Notes under the pieces: generated by a model
The model's input: the letters and a program-made list of their open reading frames with translations, nothing else
Databases searched by the model: none
What the model was told of the DNA's origin: nothing
Program-made: the position numbers and the translations under genes
In this document: piece by piece, positions 1 through 6,464 of the stretch
Layout: each line of letters opens with the position of its first letter
Position numbering within the stretch: the first letter of the stretch is position 1
NCBI GenBank assembly: GCA_002293105.1
Contig: DBCP01000123.1
Coordinates: forward strand, 8,426 to 17,142
Direction: 5' to 3'
DNA: 8,717 nucleotides
Source of the DNA: Bacteroidetes bacterium UBA955
Lineage (GTDB): Bacteria > Bacteroidota > Bacteroidia > NS11-12g > UBA955

Positions 1-327
1 ATGGGCGTTGAGCTCTGTCAACATGCCAGTATGTATGGCCGATAAACTCACAATTCGGTGGCGATCTGTGATTTTTTGATACCCTCTCACCGATTCAGAC
101 CGACCCCAAAAAAAACGCCCTACCGATTTTTGGGTCTGGGGGTCGGATAGCAACTCCAAAAAACTATCTGTTGTCGTGTAACCCACCCGAAACAATGTGG
201 CGTATTGGTTCTTTATCCACACTATGTTATCGGCTGGCCGATCTTTACTTTTCTCACCACATCCACAGAAGCAAATCGCCCCGATAAAAAAGGCTGTGAA
301 TGCTATGTGGGCGATGGATTTCTTCAT
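1..327 (-). CDS. Partial lipoprotein, iron/cobalamin-type ABC importer substrate-binding protein (C-terminus outside window)
   Basis: Read on the minus strand from ATG at 327, the frame stays open for 109 codons to the first base of the window, so this is the N-terminal part of a longer gene. Residues 1-22 form a lipoprotein signal (MKK, hydrophobic core, then F-C-G-C), with Cys23 the likely lipidated residue. After a short linker come a beta-rich stretch (residues 40-66, around YATLFRVGY) and, at residues 91-107, RIVSLSAIHTGMLTELN. The last piece resembles the opening strand and helix of the Peripla_BP_2 (BtuF/FhuD-like) fold, where the pattern is RIVSLSP-x-x-T-E-x-L-x-x-L-G. Bacteroidota members of this family usually have a lipobox and a similar N-terminal extension before that strand. 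Inferred role: periplasmic capture of a siderophore, haem or cobalamin-type ligand for an ABC importer; the ligand cannot be read. The gene is divergent from the divIC-like gene, with 86 bases between the starts. Confidence is high that the frame is coding and moderate for the family. Confidence 0.72.
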   Translation of the reverse strand, partial: MKKSIAHIAFTAFFIGAICFCGCGEKSKDRPADNIVWIKNQYATLFRVGYTTTDSFLELLSDPQTQKSVGRFFWGRSESVRGYQKITDRHRIVSLSAIHTGMLTELNAH

Positions 328-335
328 GGAGCCTT

Positions 336-343
336 CGAAAATA
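336..343 (-). promoter_or_regulatory. Candidate -7 box for the minus-strand lipoprotein gene
   Basis: On the minus strand this reads TATTTTCG, one mismatch from the Bacteroidota -7 consensus TAnnTTTG. It ends 8 bases before the ATG at 327. No convincing -33 TTG is seen at the expected distance, so support comes mainly from position and from the same arrangement at other genes in the window. Confidence 0.3.
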
Positions 344-376
344 GTACAAATAATCGCACAGGGCAGAAATTGGGTA

Positions 377-406
377 TTGCACAAATGGAAAAATTGGTCA
401 AATTTG
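377..406 (+). promoter_or_regulatory. Candidate promoter of the divIC-like gene
   Basis: TTG at 377-379 could be the -33 element. It is followed after 19 bases by CAAATTTG at 399-406, one mismatch from TAnnTTTG. Only 7 bases separate the box from the ATG at 414, so the transcript would have almost no leader. The match is imperfect and the same octamer also occurs by chance elsewhere in the window (near 2238), so this is a weak call. Confidence 0.33.
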
Positions 407-413
407 TTGTGTT

Positions 414-719
414 ATGTTGCATCCACTGTTCCGCTTTCGTTACTATATCCTCTTTGGCTTGTTTGCCATTTGGATGGCCTTCTTCGACATGAACAATTTG
501 TTCTATCGCTATAAAATCGCCCGGGAAATTGATGCGCTGGAAGAAAACATCGATGAGCACAAAAAAGCCATCGCCCAACTAGAGCAACAAAAGCAATATT
601 TGTTTGGCAACGACCGCAACCTTCAACGCTTCGCCAGGGAGAAATACTTGATGAAAAAAGACAATGAAGACGTGTTTGTGATTGTGAAGGAGGAGAAACC
701 AGAGGACAAAGACAAATAG
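414..719 (+). CDS. divIC: FtsB/DivIC-family septum formation initiator
   Basis: A 101-residue bitopic membrane protein of the divisome. FtsB/DivIC proteins pair with FtsL through transmembrane and coiled-coil segments and help activate septal peptidoglycan synthesis. The sequence has the family layout: a short basic cytoplasmic start (residues 1-9), one transmembrane helix (about 10-24), a heptad-rich coiled coil (about 32-64) and the conserved C-terminal block at 69-90 (NLQRFAREKYLMKKDNEDVF), whose AREKY-x-MK core is diagnostic of Bacteroidota members. Length is normal for the family. The start at 414 puts the arginine-rich stretch just before the membrane helix, and no closer upstream ATG exists in this frame. 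No Shine-Dalgarno sequence is seen. It lies 91 bases upstream of dnaN on the same strand and is divergent from the lipoprotein gene on its left. Whether it is the functional equivalent of FtsB or DivIC cannot be decided from sequence. Confidence 0.9.
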   Translation: MLHPLFRFRYYILFGLFAIWMAFFDMNNLFYRYKIAREIDALEENIDEHKKAIAQLEQQKQYLFGNDRNLQRFAREKYLMKKDNEDVFVIVKEEKPEDKDK

Positions 720-746
720 TGTTCATAAAAGAATCAACAATGTGAA

Positions 747-775
747 TTTCTGTTACAGAAGATGCGATAAGTTTG
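747..775 (+). promoter_or_regulatory. Candidate dnaN promoter
   Basis: TAAGTTTG at 768-775 matches the Bacteroidota -7 consensus TAnnTTTG exactly. The -33 element is weak: TTTC at 747-750 or TGTG at 741-744 are the nearest candidates. Transcription would start around 779, leaving a leader of about 30 bases before the ATG at 811. That leader is very A-rich (AAGGAAAACC followed by a run of A). The AAGGA at 781-785 is too far from the start codon to act as a Shine-Dalgarno site. Confidence 0.5.
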
Positions 776-810
776 TAAACAAGGAAAACCAAAAAAACTC
801 CGAATAAATC

Positions 811-1932
811 ATGAATTTTATAGCGCCATCCAGCGACCTCCTGCAGCACTTGTTAACCGTGAACGGTGCCATCATGTCGAAGCCCATTATTCCCATTTTG
901 GAGAATTTTCTATTCGATATCAGCAACAATCAGCTGCGCATTTACAGTACCGATCTAGAAACCAGCATGACCACCAGTATGCAGGTTGAGTGCAAGGAAA
1001 GCATGAAGGTGGCGGTGCCGAGTAAAATGGTGATCGATATACTTCGTTCTTTGCCTGATCAGCCTGTAACATTCAATGTGGATCCACAATCTTTCGGGAT
1101 TGAAGTGGTAAACAGCAACGGTCGATACAAAATGGCCGGACAAGATGGGGTTGATTTTCCAGCAATGCCTGAGTCCAATGCGGATGGTAGCTTTACCATT
1201 CCCGCCAATGTGTTGTTGCGTTCCATCTCTAAAACATTATTTGCTGCCGGTTCAGATGAACTTCGCTTGAACTTGACAGGATTGTATGTTGAGATGCAAG
1301 GCAATTCCGTGAATTTCGTGGCCACCGATGCCAATAAATTGGTGCGATTGACCCGCAAGGATGTGAATACCGGCGTGGAAGGAAATATCTTGATCCCCAA
1401 GAAGCCCTTGAATTTGTTGAAAACTGCATTGCCGAACGACGAAACCCCGGTGATCATTGATTACAATCGTTCCAATGTATACTTCACCTTTGGTGAAACC
1501 CGCTTGATTTGTCGCCTCCTCGATGAAAAATACCCCGATTACGCAGCGGTTATTCCCCAGGAAAACCCCAACGTGATCACCATTTCACGCATGGCCTTGT
1601 TGAGCTCTATCAACCGTATCAGCATCTTCGCGAGCAAAACTACGTATCAAGTGCGTTTTAAAGTTGTTGGTAACGAGTTGACAATCAGTGCAGAAGATAT
1701 CGAAATGGCCAACGAAGCACAAGAGCGCATCCCTTGTGAATTTGAAGGCAATGACATGGAAATTGGATTCAATGCCAAATTTTTGAAAGAGATGTTGAGC
1801 ACCCTCGATGGCGATCAAGTTCAATTGCGTTTGTCGGCCCCCAACCGCGCAGGTTTGGTGATCCCCAACGAAAATGAGCGCGATGAAGACATCACCATGC
1901 TCATCATGCCAATGATGCTGAACAATTACTAA
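811..1932 (+). CDS. dnaN: DNA polymerase III subunit beta (sliding clamp)
   Basis: A 373-residue protein, full length for the family. The beta clamp is a head-to-tail dimeric ring that encircles DNA and tethers DNA polymerase III and many repair and replication partners. The start MNFIAPSSDLLQHL and the following IPILENFLF segment match the first clamp domain, where Bacteroidota proteins read LPILDxFLF. The three repeated clamp domains occupy roughly residues 1-120, 125-250 and 255-373. The C-terminus ends in LIMPMMLNNY, matching the conserved C-terminal strand (LVMPVM/RL) that lines the partner-binding pocket. The gene is not beside dnaA, which is usual in this phylum. It follows the divIC-like gene on the same strand but has its own candidate promoter. 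It converges on the PLP homeostasis gene with only 20 bases between the stop codons. Nothing looks damaged. Confidence 0.97.
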   Translation: MNFIAPSSDLLQHLLTVNGAIMSKPIIPILENFLFDISNNQLRIYSTDLETSMTTSMQVECKESMKVAVPSKMVIDILRSLPDQPVTFNVDPQSFGIEVVNSNGRYKMAGQDGVDFPAMPESNADGSFTIPANVLLRSISKTLFAAGSDELRLNLTGLYVEMQGNSVNFVATDANKLVRLTRKDVNTGVEGNILIPKKPLNLLKTALPNDETPVIIDYNRSNVYFTFGETRLICRLLDEKYPDYAAVIPQENPNVITISRMALLSSINRISIFASKTTYQVRFKVVGNELTISAEDIEMANEAQERIPCEFEGNDMEIGFNAKFLKEMLSTLDGDQVQLRLSAPNRAGLVIPNENERDEDITMLIMPMMLNNY

Positions 1933-1952
1933 GCAAAAATTCTTTAGGCCGT

Positions 1953-2621
1953 TTACGCAAATACGGCGCTTCCAACCCTTACCAACGTAGATCCGTGGGC
2001 GATGGCAATGTCGTAGTCTGAACTCATGCCTATCGAAAGTTCACAGAACTCGGCTTGGTCTGGGAAATACTTGTCTTTCATTGTCGTGAACAGCGATTGA
2101 ACTTGCGCAAATTCCGCCGCAATTTGACTGCGGTCATCGGTGTTGCTTGCCATGGCCATCAATCCGCTCAGCGTAACATGCGTCATGTTTCCATTTTGGT
2201 ATGCAACGAAAAATGCATCCAACTCACCCGCATCCAATCCAAATTTGGTTTCTTCTTGGGCGATGTGCAGCTGAACAAGGCAAGGAATTACGCGGTTGCT
2301 TTTGGCCGCTTCCTTGTTGATTTCCTGTAGCAATTTGATGCTGTCTACCGCGTGAATCATCGAAATAAACGGTGTGATGTATTTGACTTTGTTGGTTTGC
2401 AAATGACCAATCAGATGCCATTCGATATCCGCAGGTAACGCTTCCTTTCTTTCCAACAATGCCTGAACACGGTTTTCGGCAAAGAGTCGCTGACCGCTGG
2501 CATACGCCGCCTGAATTTCTTCAACCCCGCGGTATTTGCTCACAACAATGAGTTTGCACCCTGTTGGAAGTTGGTCTTCAATGGTTTGGATATTCTGGGC
2601 GATGTGTTGTGGCGTTGACAT
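1953..2621 (-). CDS. yggS: YggS/PLPBP family pyridoxal phosphate homeostasis protein
   Basis: A 222-residue protein of the YggS/PROSC family: single-domain alanine-racemase-like TIM barrels that bind pyridoxal 5'-phosphate and buffer its free level, without a known enzymatic reaction. Visible signatures: LIVVSKYRG with Lys29 as the expected PLP Schiff-base lysine; FAENRVQ (about 47-53), the counterpart of FGENYVQ; WHLIGHLQTNKVK (about 68-80), the HxIGxLQxNK motif; GLMAMA (about 153-158); and the C-terminal phosphate-binding block SIGMSSDYDIAIAHGSTLVR. The usual final FG is FA here. Length and start are normal. The gene converges with dnaN and is divergent from the DUF4296-mutS2 pair, with 60 bases between the two starts, so it is probably transcribed alone. 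Confidence 0.95.
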   Translation of the reverse strand: MSTPQHIAQNIQTIEDQLPTGCKLIVVSKYRGVEEIQAAYASGQRLFAENRVQALLERKEALPADIEWHLIGHLQTNKVKYITPFISMIHAVDSIKLLQEINKEAAKSNRVIPCLVQLHIAQEETKFGLDAGELDAFFVAYQNGNMTHVTLSGLMAMASNTDDRSQIAAEFAQVQSLFTTMKDKYFPDQAEFCELSIGMSSDYDIAIAHGSTLVRVGSAVFA

Positions 2622-2643
2622 GTCGATTCTCGGTCTGTGTCTG

Positions 2644-2651
2644 CGAAATTA
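2644..2651 (-). promoter_or_regulatory. Candidate -7 box for yggS
   Basis: On the minus strand this reads TAATTTCG, one mismatch from TAnnTTTG, and ends 22 bases before the ATG at 2621. It shares the 60-base divergent intergenic region with the promoter of the DUF4296 gene on the other strand. No clear -33 element is visible. Confidence 0.25.
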
Positions 2652-2666
2652 CCGCTGTGATTGTTG

Positions 2667-2674
2667 TAATTTTG
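2667..2674 (+). promoter_or_regulatory. -7 box (TAATTTTG) for the DUF4296-mutS2 operon
   Basis: TAATTTTG matches the Bacteroidota -7 consensus exactly. It ends 7 bases before the GTG start at 2682, so the mRNA should be leaderless or carry only a few leader bases. The upstream -33 element is poor (CTG at 2641-2643). The first three bases of the box are also an in-frame TAA stop for the downstream gene, which limits how far upstream translation can begin. Confidence 0.52.
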
Positions 2675-2681
2675 TCATTCT

Positions 2682-3035
2682 GTGAAAAATCAATCACTAT
2701 TTCGTCGTTTTGTCTTTGCAATCTTGCTCGTCACCGCTTGGGCGTCGTGCGGACAAAAGCCCCGCGTAGAGGAGCGAAAAATGATTGATTTGATGTGCGA
2801 TGTAATGTTGATGGAGGCGGGAAACCAAATAACCTACAATTATGCCAATTTGCCGGAGTCGGTTTGGCAAGCGCATTACAACTTCGTTTGCAGCAAACAC
2901 AAGGTAGCCTACGCTGATTTCAAGGCAGAATTGTTGCGTTTGAAGGAAGATCCCGAGGCGTTTTCGGCGTTGATGGAGAAAGTAATCACCCAAATGCAGT
3001 TGGCTGAGTTGAACGCAAGAAAAGAACGCAAGTGA
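2682..3035 (+). CDS. DUF4296 domain lipoprotein
   Basis: A 117-residue small lipoprotein of unknown function. Residues 1-22 are a lipoprotein signal (basic start, hydrophobic 10-21, then W-A-S-C) with Cys23 as the likely lipidated residue, so it should be anchored in an envelope membrane. The mature part matches the DUF4296 pattern found in Bacteroidota: a helix around KMIDLMCDVMLMEA (residues 33-46), a middle segment near VWQAHYNFVCSKHKVAYADF, and a helix with the DPEAF-x(4)-MEKV pattern. It ends in a charged tail. GTG at 2682 is the only usable start: an in-frame TAA lies at 2667-2669 and no other start codon lies between, while the next ATG (2781) would lose the signal. The stop overlaps the mutS2 start by 4 bases (GTGA), so the two are probably translationally coupled. 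The coupling does not by itself explain a shared function. Confidence 0.85.
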   Translation: MKNQSLFRRFVFAILLVTAWASCGQKPRVEERKMIDLMCDVMLMEAGNQITYNYANLPESVWQAHYNFVCSKHKVAYADFKAELLRLKEDPEAFSALMEKVITQMQLAELNARKERK

Positions 3036-5536
3036 AATATCCATCCGATTTTGAGCGTGTAGTTGGGTTTGACGGCATTCGTGCCTCCATCGCCCAGCGA
3101 TGTAAATATCCTTCCACACAAGATTTGGTGGTGGCTTGGGAAATGCAAACCACCCACGAAGCGGTGATGTTGCAATTGGATTTGCTGGATCAAATTCACC
3201 AATTGAATGAACTATTGCCCAGTGTGCTGCAGTTTCAGGGCGATGATATTTCAGGTTGTTTGTCGCACCTAAGCATTGAAAATTACTACCTCGAGGAAGA
3301 AGCGTTGGCGGCGGTGTTGGCATCAACAACAACCTACCAAAAGTTGGCCACGGCCGTGCAACAACGGGCGGATATGTGGGCCTTGCTAGCGGCGGAATTG
3401 CCCAACGAAGACAATACAAAAAAAGTGGTTGCCATCATCGGTAAGGTGTTGGATGAATTCAACCAGATTTCAGTGCGAGCTACACCACAATATGCCAAGA
3501 TTTCTCAAGAGATCAATCGCTTAGAAGGCGAGGCACGGAATGTGATGCGCGGTATTTTCCGGGAGTGGAAAGGACAGGGATTTACGGCAGAGACGGATGT
3601 TACGGTGCGTGAGGAGCGACTGGTTATTCCGGTTTTGGCGGAGTTTAAGCGCAGGGTTCAGGGATTTGTGAAAGACATTTCAGCTACCGGAAAAGTACTG
3701 TATGTTGAGCCTACTCAGATGTTGGAGATGAACAATCGCCTCAAGGAGTTGTTTGCCGAAAGACGTCGAGAACGCGAGCGAATTCTGAGGATGGTGACGG
3801 CCGAATTGGCGCCCTTTGAGGTTGATTTACAGCAGTGGATGAACCGATTGGTGCGGATGGATTTCGCTTTGGCCAAATGGGACTGGTGCGCGCGCGAAGG
3901 TGCCCATCGCCCGAAAGTGAGTGAAGGGGCTCAGGTTTCGCTGCGAAGGGCCTATCACCCTGTATTGCGCAAAGAATTAAAAGCACAGAAAAAAGAAGCC
4001 ATCGCCTTGTCGTTGGATCTCAATGAGCAGCGGGTGATGGTGGTTAGCGGTCCCAATGCGGGTGGTAAGTCGGTGGTGCTGAAAACGGTGTTGTTGATGC
4101 AGTACATGGTACAATGTGGTTTGTTTGTAACGGCAGATCCTGAGAGTAGGTTCGGTATTTTTGATTATTTGGGCATAGACTGTGGCGACGGTCAAGATAT
4201 CCAACAGGGACTCAGTACATTTAGTGCACACTTGCAGCATTTGAAAAATTTGTTGGAGCATGCTTCGGACCGATCGTTGATAGGGATGGATGAAATTGGT
4301 GCGGGAACGGATCCTCGTTTTGGCGCGCCCATCGCCCAGGCGGTTTTGGAACAATTACTGGAAAAAGGATCTTTCGTGATTGCTACCACGCACTTTTCTC
4401 AGTTGCGTGAATGGGGTATGGGTTATTCGGAAGTTGTACAAGCATCGATGGCCTACGATGCCCATGCGTTGAAACCCTTGTATCATTTGGTGGTGGGGAA
4501 GCCGGGTTCGTCGTTTGCGTTGGAATTGATGCGAAAAACTGGGTTTGACACCTCTTGGATCGAGCGAATCAAAACGCTGGCAGGCAAGCAAATGGGCAAA
4601 ACCGAGGATTTGATGTTGACGTTGGAGCGGCAGAATCAACAGTTGTTGCAGCAAGTGCAGACCTATGAGCAAAAATTAAAACACTTGGAGGAATTGACCG
4701 CATCGTACCAGCAATTGAAAGATAAGTTGCAGTCGAAGCGACAAGAATTTATATCTGCGGCGAGGGATGAAGCCAAGAAATTATTGGCCGATACCAACCA
4801 GCAAATCGAAAATACGATACGCGCCATTCGAGAACATGGGGCGGAAAAGGAAGCTACGTTGAAGGCGCGACAGAAACTTGGGGCATACAAAACAGCGGTT
4901 GAAACTGGTGCGGTTGTGGGTGCGGGCAAATTGGAAGGACTGCGTGGTGCCATCGATTTTACATCGCCCAAGAATGTGGGTGGGAAGTCGGGCGCTGTGC
5001 AGAAATCAGAAACCGGGAAAGTGGAAACAGCACCGGAAAAATCTTATTTGGCGGATACATTGCCAATCACATCGCCCAAGCAATTGGTGCCCGGGGTGTT
5101 GGTGAAAAGTTTGGCCACTGAGGCGCAAGGTGAGGTGTTGGATGTAAAAAAAGACAAAGTATGGGTGGCGTTTGGTGTGGTAAAAATGTGGGTGCCAATA
5201 TCGGAGTTGATGCTGAGCAAGAACAAGGTGGGTGACAAATCTCAGAAGACGGGCGCTACCGGTGGATATCAGTGGGTGGAGCGACAGTCGAATTATAAAA
5301 CGAGTTTGGACGTCCGCGGTCAGCGGATGGAAGAGGCCACGCAAAAAGTATTGGTTTGGTTGGAAGAGGGGTATTCATTGGGACATGCCCAGGTGAAGAT
5401 TGTTCATGGCAGGGGCGATGGGATTTTGCGGAAAGGACTCAAGACATTGTTGAAATCAGTGAACTTCGTACGGAGCTATCACCATGAAACCGAAGCAGAG
5501 GGCGGCGATGGTGCTTTGATTGTGCAATTTCTGTAA
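3032..5536 (+). CDS. mutS2: MutS2 family ATPase with C-terminal Smr domain
   Basis: An 834-residue MutS2 protein. MutS2 is a dimeric MutS-like ATPase without the mismatch-recognition domain; in other bacteria it has been linked to suppressing recombination and to rescuing collided ribosomes. Order seen: N-terminal helical lever/clamp region (about 1-310); ATPase with Walker A GPNAGGKS at 340-347, STFSAHL at 395-401, Walker B IGMDEIG at 417-423 (Asp420, Glu421) and the switch histidine in TTHFSQL (His454); long coiled coil (about 525-620); a low-complexity linker (about 640-685); a small beta-barrel (about 686-728); and the Smr domain (about 757-834) with LDVRG at 759-763 and HGRGDG at 792-797. 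The Smr motif is more often HGKGTG, so Asp796 is a variant position. The start is GTG at 3032, overlapping the preceding stop, with no better upstream start because the upstream reading is the DUF4296 gene. All catalytic ATPase residues are intact. Confidence 0.95.
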   Translation: MKYPSDFERVVGFDGIRASIAQRCKYPSTQDLVVAWEMQTTHEAVMLQLDLLDQIHQLNELLPSVLQFQGDDISGCLSHLSIENYYLEEEALAAVLASTTTYQKLATAVQQRADMWALLAAELPNEDNTKKVVAIIGKVLDEFNQISVRATPQYAKISQEINRLEGEARNVMRGIFREWKGQGFTAETDVTVREERLVIPVLAEFKRRVQGFVKDISATGKVLYVEPTQMLEMNNRLKELFAERRRERERILRMVTAELAPFEVDLQQWMNRLVRMDFALAKWDWCAREGAHRPKVSEGAQVSLRRAYHPVLRKELKAQKKEAIALSLDLNEQRVMVVSGPNAGGKSVVLKTVLLMQYMVQCGLFVTADPESRFGIFDYLGIDCGDGQDIQQGLSTFSAHLQHLKNLLEHASDRSLIGMDEIGAGTDPRFGAPIAQAVLEQLLEKGSFVIATTHFSQLREWGMGYSEVVQASMAYDAHALKPLYHLVVGKPGSSFALELMRKTGFDTSWIERIKTLAGKQMGKTEDLMLTLERQNQQLLQQVQTYEQKLKHLEELTASYQQLKDKLQSKRQEFISAARDEAKKLLADTNQQIENTIRAIREHGAEKEATLKARQKLGAYKTAVETGAVVGAGKLEGLRGAIDFTSPKNVGGKSGAVQKSETGKVETAPEKSYLADTLPITSPKQLVPGVLVKSLATEAQGEVLDVKKDKVWVAFGVVKMWVPISELMLSKNKVGDKSQKTGATGGYQWVERQSNYKTSLDVRGQRMEEATQKVLVWLEEGYSLGHAQVKIVHGRGDGILRKGLKTLLKSVNFVRSYHHETEAEGGDGALIVQFL

Positions 5537-5540
5537 TAGG

Positions 5541-5573
5541 TTGGGGTAGTTACGCCGATACCTAGTATTTTTG
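5541..5573 (+). promoter_or_regulatory. Promoter of folD-queE
   Basis: TTG at 5541-5543 and TATTTTTG at 5566-5573 fit the Bacteroidota -33 and -7 elements (TTG and TAnnTTTG), with 22 bases between them. The -7 box is an exact match and ends 6 bases before the folD ATG at 5580, so the transcript would be leaderless or nearly so. The region lies in the 43-base gap after mutS2, with no terminator hairpin visible, so read-through from mutS2 is also possible. Confidence 0.58.
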
Positions 5574-5579
5574 TAGTCT

Positions 5580-6464
5580 ATGGCATTAGTACTAGATGGT
5601 AGCTTGGCTGCCGCATCCATTCGATTGCAAATTGCGGAAGAGGTAAGGGCTCATGTAGCCAAAGGACATCGTGCACCGGGTTTGGTAGCGATCTTGGTGG
5701 GTGAGGACGGTGCAAGTCAAACCTATGTTGGGGCGAAGAAAACCGCTTGTGACGAGGTTGGTTTTGCGGGTGATGTTCGCCGTTTTCCAGCAACGATTTC
5801 GGAAGCGGAATTGTTGGAAGAAATTGAAAAAATTAACCGAGACGAAACCATTGATGGATTGATTGTACAGTTGCCGTTGCCGAAACACATTTCAGAAGAA
5901 AAAGTGACCCAAGCCATTTTGCCAGGCAAGGATGTGGATGGGTTTCATGATATCAATATGGGCAAATTGGCCAAGGGCGACGAAGCTGGTGTGAAGCCTG
6001 CAACACCTTATGGGATCACCCTTTTGATGAAACATTATGGTATCGAGGCGAACGGAAAACATGTGGTGGTTTTAGGTAGGAGTAACATTGTAGGTCGTCC
6101 TATGAGCATGTTGTTGTCCGCTGCCGCATCCTATGGCAATGCAACGGTAACGTTGTGTCACAGCCGTACACAGAACCTCGCTTCTTTTACCCAACAGGCC
6201 GATATTTTGGTGGTGGCGTTGGGTAAGCCTGGATTTATAACTGCTGATATGGTAAAAGAAGGTGCTGTGATCATTGATGTGGGAACCACCCGTGTGGATG
6301 ATCCTACACGCAAGAGTGGCTGGAGATTGTGTGGAGATGTGGATTACGACGCGGTATTCTCTAAAGTCAGTGCCATCACGCCAGTGCCGAAGGGCGTTGG
6401 GCCGATGACAATCACCGGGTTGATGATGAATACCTTGGAAGTATACAAAGCCAAATTTGCATGA
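5580..6464 (+). CDS. folD: Bifunctional methylenetetrahydrofolate dehydrogenase / methenyltetrahydrofolate cyclohydrolase
   Basis: A 294-residue FolD, normal in length. It oxidises 5,10-methylene-THF to methenyl-THF with NADP and hydrolyses that to 10-formyl-THF, supplying one-carbon units for purine and formyl-methionine synthesis in the cytoplasm. Signatures: SQTYVGAKKTACDEVGF with the catalytic Tyr49 and Lys53 (Y-x-x-x-K); DGLIVQLPLPKH; PGKDVDGFH; the dinucleotide-binding VVLGRSNIVGRPMSMLL; ADILVVALGKPGFI; and the C-terminal TPVPKGVGPMTITGLMMNTL. The start at 5580 gives the conserved ALVLDGS opening and is preceded only by the promoter box, with no Shine-Dalgarno sequence. The stop TGA overlaps the queE start by 4 bases (ATGA), so the two genes form an operon. 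The pairing is chemically loose: both pathways depend on GTP-derived pterins. Confidence 0.97.
   Translation: MALVLDGSLAAASIRLQIAEEVRAHVAKGHRAPGLVAILVGEDGASQTYVGAKKTACDEVGFAGDVRRFPATISEAELLEEIEKINRDETIDGLIVQLPLPKHISEEKVTQAILPGKDVDGFHDINMGKLAKGDEAGVKPATPYGITLLMKHYGIEANGKHVVVLGRSNIVGRPMSMLLSAAASYGNATVTLCHSRTQNLASFTQQADILVVALGKPGFITADMVKEGAVIIDVGTTRVDDPTRKSGWRLCGDVDYDAVFSKVSAITPVPKGVGPMTITGLMMNTLEVYKAKFA

Noticed and set aside
197..514. Plus-strand open frames at 197-514 and 205-492 (105 and 95 codons) across the left end of the window.
   Set aside because: They overlap the minus-strand lipoprotein gene and the divIC-like gene, have no family resemblance, and are explained as out-of-frame shadows of those two genes.
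412..849. Minus-strand open frame of 145 codons opposite the divIC-like gene.
   Set aside because: It is antisense to a well-supported FtsB/DivIC gene and the dnaN promoter region, and its translation shows no recognisable domain.
1941..1967. Possible shared terminator between convergent dnaN and yggS (GCCGT at 1948-1952 with ACGGC at 1963-1967).
   Set aside because: The stem has only 5 pairs with a 10-base loop, overlaps the end of yggS, and lacks an adjacent T-run on the plus strand; on the minus strand the T-run follows 8 bases later. Too weak to call.
2697..3419. Minus-strand open frame of 240 codons opposite DUF4296 and mutS2.
   Set aside because: The length is notable, but the translation is rich in Pro, His and Arg in shadow-like fashion and lies opposite two genes with clear family motifs.
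4156..4163. Exact TAnnTTTG match inside mutS2.
   Set aside because: It lies in the middle of the ATPase-coding region with no start codon of a real gene nearby, so it is taken as a chance match.
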